The position numbers were made by a program, and so were the translations under genes. Below, piece by piece: positions 59,421 to 64,000 of a stretch of DNA of 64,000 nt. A model generated the notes under the pieces. The model ran no database searches and was not told the origin of the DNA. It saw only the letters and a program-made list of their open reading frames with translations. The first letter of the stretch is position 1; every line of letters begins with the position of its first letter. Source of the stretch: an uncultured Burkholderiales bacterium (GTDB taxonomy: Bacteria > Pseudomonadota > Gammaproteobacteria > Burkholderiales > Burkholderiaceae_C); NCBI GenBank assembly GCA_903820745.1, contig CAIJIT010000289.1, positions 1-64,000 of the forward strand, written 5' to 3'.

Positions 59421-60383
59421 TCAATCCGCCGTGATCTTGCCAAGCTCGATGACCTTTTTCCAGCGGGCGAACTCGGCAGCCTGGAAGACGGTGAATTGTT
59501 CGGGTGTGTTGCCGACAATTTCGAAGCCCAGCTCCAGCAGCTGAGCCTTGACGACAGGATCGTTCAAGCCGGCGACGACGGCGTCGCGCAGTCGGTTCTT
59601 GATGTCGGCCGGTAGGCCCTTGGGCGCGGCGAAAGCCTGCCAGGACTGCACATCGGCGCCCTTCACACCCTGCTCGTCCAAGGTTGGCACATCAGGCAAC
59701 AGCGGTGAACGCTTGGCGCTGGACGTGGCCACGGCACGCAGCTTGCCGGCCTTGATCTGTGGCAGCGCGGTATTGATATTGATGAACGCTGAATCCACCT
59801 GGCCGCCGAGCAGATCGCTCATGGCCGGGCCGCCGCCCTTGTACGGGATATGCAGACCATTGGTGCCGGTGACCTGCCAGAACAGTTCGGCCGTCAGGTG
59901 GTCGCTGCTGCCGTTGCCTGAACTGGCAAAGCTCATGCTGCCCGGCTCGGCCTTCAGCTTGGCCAGCACATCGGCCAAGGTCTTGAGTTTGGAAGCTGTT
60001 GGCACGCACAGCACATTGGGCGCTTGCACGGCCACGGTGATGTAGTCGAGATCTTTCAGCGCGTCATAGGGGACGTTCTTGAGCAGGTGCGGCCCGATCA
60101 CCAGGGGGCCCAATGAGGTCACCAGGATGTTGTAGCCGTCGGGCGCGGCGCGCTTGACTGCCGCCGTACCCACCGAACCGCCAGCACCGGCCTTGTTCTC
60201 GACGATGAAGTTGCCACCGAGCTTTTCCTGCAGCTTGGGCGCCAGGGTGCGGGCGATCAGGTCGGTCGATCCGCCGGGCGGGAAAGGCACCAGCAAGGTG
60301 ACCGTCTTGGTCGGCCAGGCTTGAGCTTGGGCGCCGCCAGCGCAGGCCAACGCGAGCAAGAGGGTTGTCAGCAGTTTTTTCAT
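59421..60383 (-). CDS. Bug/TctC-family periplasmic receptor (tripartite tricarboxylate transporter type)
   Basis: 320-residue periplasmic binding protein of the Bug family. The signal peptide [20 protein letters not shown] is followed by the family start [19 protein letters not shown] and [20 protein letters not shown]. It is the first gene of the aldarate operon and presumably binds galactarate or glucarate. The membrane partners TctA and TctB are not in the window, so it is an orphan that must share them. ATG at 60383 with GGAGACCTC spacing; the frame is open upstream but runs into the operator. Confidence 0.88.
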   Translation of the reverse strand: MKKLLTTLLLALACAGGAQAQAWPTKTVTLLVPFPPGGSTDLIARTLAPKLQEKLGGNFIVENKAGAGGSVGTAAVKRAAPDGYNILVTSLGPLVIGPHLLKNVPYDALKDLDYITVAVQAPNVLCVPTASKLKTLADVLAKLKAEPGSMSFASSGNGSSDHLTAELFWQVTGTNGLHIPYKGGGPAMSDLLGGQVDSAFININTALPQIKAGKLRAVATSSAKRSPLLPDVPTLDEQGVKGADVQSWQAFAAPKGLPADIKNRLRDAVVAGLNDPVVKAQLLELGFEIVGNTPEQFTVFQAAEFARWKKVIELGKITAD

Positions 60384-60425
60384 GAGGTCTCCAGTAAAGG
60401 ATGATGGCATGGGGCCGATTCGAAC

Positions 60426-60437
60426 GGTAGCGCTACC
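60426..60437. promoter_or_regulatory. LacI-type operator before the aldarate operon
   Basis: GGTAGCGCTACC is a perfect 12-bp palindrome with a central CG, typical of LacI/GntR-type regulators. It lies 43 bp upstream of the receptor gene start. A possible half-site TGGTAGC is at 60452-60458. A near-identical palindrome precedes the regulator gene itself. Confidence 0.65.
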
Positions 60438-60506
60438 AATTGAGTCTGAAATGGTAGCCCTCACAATGTGGGTGATCAAGTCTTGTGGCCTAAGTGTTTT
60501 CCCTGG

Positions 60507-61538
60507 TCAGCTGCTCTTGCGGTCGATGATCGAAAAGCCGATGTCGATGACGCGCTGCTCGACGCTGCGGCCTGCCGCACGGTCGACGATGAATTGGGCG
60601 GCTTGGCTGCCGATGGCCGAACCGTTGATGCGTACGGTGGTCAGCGCCGGGTGCAGATCGGCGGCGAAATCGAGGTCGCCGAAGCCGACGATCGCCAGCC
60701 GTTCCGGGACGGCGATGCCGCTGGCTTGCGCTTCGGTCATGACGCCGAGCGCGAGCAGGTCGGAGCTGCAGAACAAGGCGTCGATGTCTGGCCATTGGTG
60801 CATCAGCAAGGCCAAGGCGCTGCGCCCGCTCTTGAGCGTGGTCGGCGCGGGAACAATCTGCACCCGCACCGGCGCCAGGCCTAGCGCTAAGGCGGTGGCC
60901 TGGAAGGCATCGAGTCGGCGCCTTGCCCGTTCGTCGTCGCCAGTCACCATCGCGAAGCGACGGCGGCCCTTGGCGTGCAGAAAATGAGCCACCGCCCGGC
61001 CGACTTCTACATGGGAGAAACCGACCAGCATGTCGATCGGGGTCGGGGTCAGGTCCCAGGTTTCGACGACCGGGATGCCCGAGGCCAACAACTTCCTGCG
61101 GCCATCGGCCGAATGCATGATGCCGGTCAGCACGATGCCATCGGGTCGGCGCCCGATGATCGTTTCGAGCAAGGCGTCTTCGCGTGTCCCGTCGTAGCCG
61201 GCCTGGCCCAGCATCAACTGGTAGCCGCGCGCTGCCAGCGCTTCGGTCAGCGACTGCACGGTCTCGAGAAACACCGGGCCGGAAATTGTCGGCACGACCG
61301 CGGCGACCAGGCGACTGCGCGTCGATGCCAACCCGCCTGCCAGCAGGTTTGGCACATAGCCGGTGCGGGAGACCGCATCGGTCACTTTTTTGAGCAATTC
61401 AGCCGAAACCTGGGTGGGATGGTTCAGCGCCCGCGAGGCGGTGATCGGCGCAACTCCGGCCAGTTTGGCCACGTCGTGCAAGGTCACTGCTCCGCTGCCG
61501 CGCCGGCTTCTGCGGGGTTGAATGGCATCGCTGGTCAT
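60507..61538 (-). CDS. LacI-family regulator of the aldarate operon (GntR-like)
   Basis: 343-residue LacI-family repressor. The HTH lies at about residues 18-40 (VTLHDVAKLAGVAPITASRA, then LNHPTQVS and the hinge helix NLLAGGLASTRS), followed by a periplasmic-binding-like effector domain (RLVAAVVPTISGPVF, PDGIVLTGIMHS, VGFGDLDFAADLHPALTTVR). ATG at 61538 chosen (MTSDAIQPRRS); an upstream open frame overlaps proC. It is upstream of, and in the same direction as, the receptor gene. The matching palindromes at 60426 and 61557 imply control of the operon and of itself, probably relieved by an aldarate or its breakdown product. Confidence 0.88.
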   Translation of the reverse strand: MTSDAIQPRRSRRGSGAVTLHDVAKLAGVAPITASRALNHPTQVSAELLKKVTDAVSRTGYVPNLLAGGLASTRSRLVAAVVPTISGPVFLETVQSLTEALAARGYQLMLGQAGYDGTREDALLETIIGRRPDGIVLTGIMHSADGRRKLLASGIPVVETWDLTPTPIDMLVGFSHVEVGRAVAHFLHAKGRRRFAMVTGDDERARRRLDAFQATALALGLAPVRVQIVPAPTTLKSGRSALALLMHQWPDIDALFCSSDLLALGVMTEAQASGIAVPERLAIVGFGDLDFAADLHPALTTVRINGSAIGSQAAQFIVDRAAGRSVEQRVIDIGFSIIDRKSS

Positions 61539-61556
61539 GCTGCATTCTACGCAGAT

Positions 61557-61568
61557 GGCAGCGCTACC
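61557..61568. promoter_or_regulatory. LacI-type operator before the regulator gene
   Basis: GGCAGCGCTACC differs at one base from the palindrome GGTAGCGCTACC at 60426-60437. It lies 19 bp upstream of the regulator start and 78 bp before proC on the other strand. Autoregulation is the simplest reading. Confidence 0.6.
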
Positions 61569-61645
61569 GTCGAGCTTTGCGAGAATCGATTGCTGGCCGG
61601 TTGCGATGCGGGCGGGGGCGCGTTCCGCTCCTCTACACTGGGTGA

Positions 61646-62458
61646 ATGACTCAAAGCATCGCATTCATCGGTGGCGGCAATATGGCCAGTGCCATCATCG
61701 GCGGCTTGCTGCGCGCCGGACGGCCTGCACATTCGATCATCGTCGTCGAACCCTTCGAGCCGCAGCGCCAGCAGTTGCAGCAGCAGTTCGGCCTGCAAGC
61801 CTTGGCCGCGGCTGATGCCAGCCTCAGCGCTGCCGGCCTTTTGGTCTGGGCAGTCAAACCGCAGTTGTTCGCCGACGCTGCAGCGCCATGTGCCGGGCAA
61901 ATCGGGCAAGCACTGCAGTTGTCGGTGATGGCCGGCATCCGCAGCGACCGGATCGTCAGCCTGAGCGGCAGCGAACGCGTGGTCCGTGCGATGCCGAACA
62001 CGCCGGCCTTGATCGGCCAGGGCATCGCCGGCTTGTTCGCCCGCACTGCGGTGTCGGCTGCGGACAAGGCGCTGGTCGAGGAAATCCTGGCACCAACCGG
62101 CAAGACGCTATGGGTCGAGCGCGAAGCCGATCTGGACGCGGTGACCGCCTTGTCGGGCTCAGGTCCAGCCTATTTTTTCTACATCGTCGAGGCGATGATT
62201 GCTGCGGCCGTGGAGATGGGCTTGAGCGCCGAGCAGGGCCGGGAACTGGCCTTGGCGACTTGTGGCGGCGCGGCTGCCCTGGCGCAGGCCACGACCGACT
62301 CGCCAACGCTGCTGCGCGAACGCGTGACCTCTAAAGGCGGCACCACCTATGCGGCGATCAGCAGCTTGCAGGCCGACGATGTGGCTGCCGCGGTGCAGCG
62401 CGCCGTGCTGGCGGCACAGCAACGGGCCCGCGAACTGGGTGACGAATTCGGCGGCTGA
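61646..62458 (+). CDS. proC: Pyrroline-5-carboxylate reductase
   Basis: 270-residue cytoplasmic enzyme of proline synthesis reducing 1-pyrroline-5-carboxylate with NAD(P)H. N-terminal FIGGGNMASAIIGGLLRAG, the AVKPQ motif, VRAMPNTPALIGQGIAGLFA, and the C-terminal signature ALSGSGPAYFFYIVEAMI with TSKGGTTYAAI are all present. Housekeeping gene marking the end of the accessory catabolic region. ATG at 61646 is divergent from the LacI-type gene; a ubiA fragment follows on the opposite strand. Confidence 0.95.
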   Translation: MTQSIAFIGGGNMASAIIGGLLRAGRPAHSIIVVEPFEPQRQQLQQQFGLQALAAADASLSAAGLLVWAVKPQLFADAAAPCAGQIGQALQLSVMAGIRSDRIVSLSGSERVVRAMPNTPALIGQGIAGLFARTAVSAADKALVEEILAPTGKTLWVEREADLDAVTALSGSGPAYFFYIVEAMIAAAVEMGLSAEQGRELALATCGGAAALAQATTDSPTLLRERVTSKGGTTYAAISSLQADDVAAAVQRAVLAAQQRARELGDEFGG

Positions 62459-62470
62459 GCGAGTCCCGCC

Positions 62471-62624
62471 TTAGCGCAGTCCCAGATCCAGCGCGACGCC
62501 GGCAAAGATCGCAAGGCCGAGCCAATGGTTGCTGCGAAAGGCCTTGAAGTAGCTGCCGCGGCTGCGGTTGCGGATCAAGCGGTAATGCCGCAGCGCGTGC
62601 AGCGCCGCCAGCGCGATGCCGGCG
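62471..62624. repeat. Direct repeat of the ubiA 3' end (partner 63847-64000)
   Basis: Ungapped alignment with 63847-64000 shows 15 differences in 154 bp. The similarity may continue past the right edge of the window. The two copies bracket the S1/P1-type nuclease gene. Confidence 0.85.
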
Positions 62625-62674
62625 AGGAAGATCTGGCCCAGACCCAATCGCGTCACCTGCGACCTGTTCCACAA
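62471..62674 (-). pseudogene. Duplicated 3' fragment of ubiA
   Basis: The frame encodes the C-terminal end of 4-hydroxybenzoate polyprenyltransferase ([20 protein letters not shown], then IFAGVALDLGLR and stop) without the catalytic part. It matches the true ubiA end at 63847-64000 at about 90% of bases without gaps. The first residues (before about [13 protein letters not shown]) derive from the junction with the nuclease gene's upstream DNA. It sits between proC and the nuclease gene. Not expected to be functional. Confidence 0.8.
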
Positions 62675-62706
62675 TCGTGCTTTCCGAACAGCGCTTCCAT
62701 GCCCAG

Positions 62707-63732
62707 ATGACTACCTCTTTACAACGCCTGATCGCTACTTTCGCCTTGTGCATGCTGCCCCTGCTGAGTACCTCGCAGGCCCATGCGTTCGCCGCCTCCG
62801 GGCATTTCGCAGTGGCGGATACCGCCGCCGAGTTGATCAAGGGCAGCCGGGCCGAGCAAGAGGTGCTGCGCATCCTTAAGGCTACCTCGCTGCATGACAT
62901 TGCCGTCTGGAGTGATTGCGTCAAAGGCATCGACGCCCTGAACGAGTTCAAGTACACAGTGACCGGCCGCTTTCCGGAATGCGCGGTGTTCGAGAGAAAG
63001 CCGGACGAAGAGGAGCGCATGCGCGATTATGTTCAGCGCAACCAGGACGCTTGCAGTCCCAAGGCCGGTGAGGAAAGCTGCCACAAGCAGTACCACTACA
63101 CCAACCAGGCCGTGCAGCGTGGCCGCTACACGCTGGGCTCGCTAGGCACCAGCGACCATGACATCGTGGCTAGCCTCGGTGCGGCAATCGGGCGGCTGCA
63201 GGGTGGCAAGGTTCCCGCGCCCTACAGCCTCACCAATGAACGCGAAGCCCTGGCCTTGCTCGTACATCTGGTCGGCGACATCCACCAGCCGATGCATGTG
63301 GCCTCGGTGTACCTGGGTGCCGAAGGCCAACTGATCGACCCCGATCAGCCCGGCGCTGATCCGCTCTCGCATACCGTGGGCTCGAACGCCATTTCGATCA
63401 CGGGCGGCAACCTGCACGGCTATTGGGACGGCGTCCCGAACCGTTTCGTGCCCGCCGATCTGGCTGCGTTGTCGGCCGCTGCGCGCACCGTTCCGCCCAC
63501 CACCGGCAGCCTTGAGCAATGGCCTATCACCTGGGCCAATGACAGCATCGCGCAGGGCGTCAAGGCCTTCGATGGCATCCAATACGGCCCGCGCCTGCCC
63601 GGTCTGCGCGGCCCGCGCTGGATCGGCCTGTTGCCGGAGGGCTATGACGCCCGCTCTCTGGAGCAGACCCGCCAGCAGGTGGCCAAGGCCGGCGCGCGCC
63701 TGGCGCAGTTGCTGAAAGCGATCTGGCCCTGA
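62707..63732 (+). CDS. S1/P1-family secreted nuclease
   Basis: 341-residue exported zinc nuclease degrading single-stranded DNA or RNA. Signal peptide MTTSLQRLIATFALCMLPLL, cleavage likely after AHA27. Zinc ligands are seen in order: SGHF (His6 of the mature protein), LHDIAVWSDCV (Asp), QYHYTNQ (His), VHLVGDIHQPMHV (His, Asp, His) and GGNLHGYWDG (His, Asp). The mature N-terminal Trp1, which ligates zinc in S1/P1 enzymes, is Phe here. The ATG at 62707 places the signal peptide correctly; a GTG at 62677 is also in frame. Flanked by duplicated ubiA ends, suggesting insertion. Confidence 0.88.
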   Translation: MTTSLQRLIATFALCMLPLLSTSQAHAFAASGHFAVADTAAELIKGSRAEQEVLRILKATSLHDIAVWSDCVKGIDALNEFKYTVTGRFPECAVFERKPDEEERMRDYVQRNQDACSPKAGEESCHKQYHYTNQAVQRGRYTLGSLGTSDHDIVASLGAAIGRLQGGKVPAPYSLTNEREALALLVHLVGDIHQPMHVASVYLGAEGQLIDPDQPGADPLSHTVGSNAISITGGNLHGYWDGVPNRFVPADLAALSAAARTVPPTTGSLEQWPITWANDSIAQGVKAFDGIQYGPRLPGLRGPRWIGLLPEGYDARSLEQTRQQVAKAGARLAQLLKAIWP

Positions 63733-63846
63733 GGCCCCCCGTCGTGAATTGTCTTCGGGAGATGCGCTGACTCCGCCGTGGGCCTGGTACTTGGCCAAAC
63801 GAGTCCAACCCTGCTATGGGTTGCCTTGGCTTACCGGATTGCCGTC

Positions 63847-64000
63847 TCAGCGCAGTCCTAGATCCAGCGCGCCGCCGGCGAAGATCGCAAAGCCAAGCCA
63901 ATGGTTGCTGCGAAAGGCCTTGAAGCAGCCGTCGCGGCTGCGGCTGCGGATCAAGAAGTAATGCCACAGCGCCTGCAGCGCCGCCAGCGCTATGCCGGCG
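63847..64000 (-). CDS. ubiA: UbiA, 4-hydroxybenzoate polyprenyltransferase (C-terminal end only, runs off right edge)
   Basis: The last 50 codons of a UbiA-type membrane prenyltransferase that attaches the isoprenoid tail in ubiquinone synthesis. The visible end reads [19 protein letters not shown] and [12 protein letters not shown] with TGA at 63847-63849; CFxAFxxNxWxGxAxFxGIxLD is typical of UbiA. The catalytic Asp-rich loops lie beyond the edge. It is convergent with the nuclease gene; the 114 bp between them hold no gene. Confidence 0.78.
   Translation of the reverse strand, partial: AGIALAALQALWHYFLIRSRSRDGCFKAFRSNHWLGFAIFAGGALDLGLR

Noticed and set aside
63560-63967. Minus-strand open frame crossing the end of the nuclease gene into ubiA
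   Set aside because: It is in a different frame from ubiA and antisense to the nuclease; its Arg/Gln/Leu-rich product resembles no family.
1-64000. CRISPR arrays, tRNA and rRNA genes, integrase genes
   Set aside because: No regularly spaced short direct repeats, no tRNA-like cloverleaf with a CCA end, no rRNA stretches and no tyrosine or serine recombinase were recognised in any gap or frame.

Overview
The window is GC-rich, densely packed bacterial chromosome with short intergenic gaps and many 1-8 bp gene overlaps. Gene content points to a betaproteobacterium, most likely Burkholderiales: a Bug/TctC-type solute receptor, a livHMKGF branched-chain-type ABC transporter, several LysR regulators, ubiTUV beside denitrification-type membrane proteins, and proC next to ubiA. 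This placement is inferred from gene content only. No tRNA, rRNA or CRISPR array was seen.

Layout. 1-4940 (-): a CusCBA-type metal efflux operon led by a small Cys/His/Met exported protein; cusA runs off the left edge. 4992-11623: an anaerobic-respiration neighbourhood with ubiUVT (oxygen-independent ubiquinone synthesis) divergent from a DUF2249 / NnrS-like / SirB2 operon, then an HPP-CBS membrane protein divergent from an RquA-like (rhodoquinone-type) methyltransferase. FNR/Dnr-like sites lie between the divergent pairs. 11647-14639: a small GCGWF protein, then rubrerythrin, an HdrB-like Fe-S protein and DUF3501, with three tandem hairpins behind rubrerythrin. 14667-18611: hairpin repeats, an amidase and a small accessory island: a TumE-type toxin with an HTH antitoxin and an operator on the toxin start codon, a broken PD-(D/E)XK nuclease and a decayed IS630-family element.

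18612-40035 is dominated by pectin utilisation. One long minus-strand operon (kduI-kduD-togMNAB-ogl-pectinesterase/pectate lyase fusion), probably followed by a kdgR-type iclR gene, faces kdgF, a large TonB-dependent receptor and a second fusion enzyme (rhamnogalacturonan acetylesterase plus pectate lyase). kdgK and udh diverge further on. KdgR-like palindromes lie in the kduI/kdgF and kdgK/udh intergenic regions. The gene for a TRAP permease next to udh is reduced to a remnant. The reading is: polymer is de-esterified and cut outside or at the cell surface, oligomers enter through the TonB receptor and TogMNAB, Ogl makes unsaturated monomers, and KdgF-KduI-KduD-KdgK lead to 2-keto-3-deoxy-6-phosphogluconate. 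Free uronate is oxidised by Udh and a lactonase to aldarate.

40092-54487 is an unassigned catabolic block: two FAH-family hydrolases, a Liv-type ABC transporter, an amidohydrolase, a SnoaL-like protein, two LysR regulators and a HyuA/HyuB pair whose B subunit carries an acetone-carboxylase-gamma-like cysteine module. 54611-61538 is an aldarate operon (tctC-like receptor, gudD, HpaI-type aldolase, garR, garD) under a LacI-type regulator, with matching operator palindromes before the operon and before the regulator. It completes the oxidative uronate route begun by udh. The right end holds proC, an S1/P1-type nuclease gene bracketed by two copies of the 3' end of ubiA, and the start of the real ubiA running off the edge.
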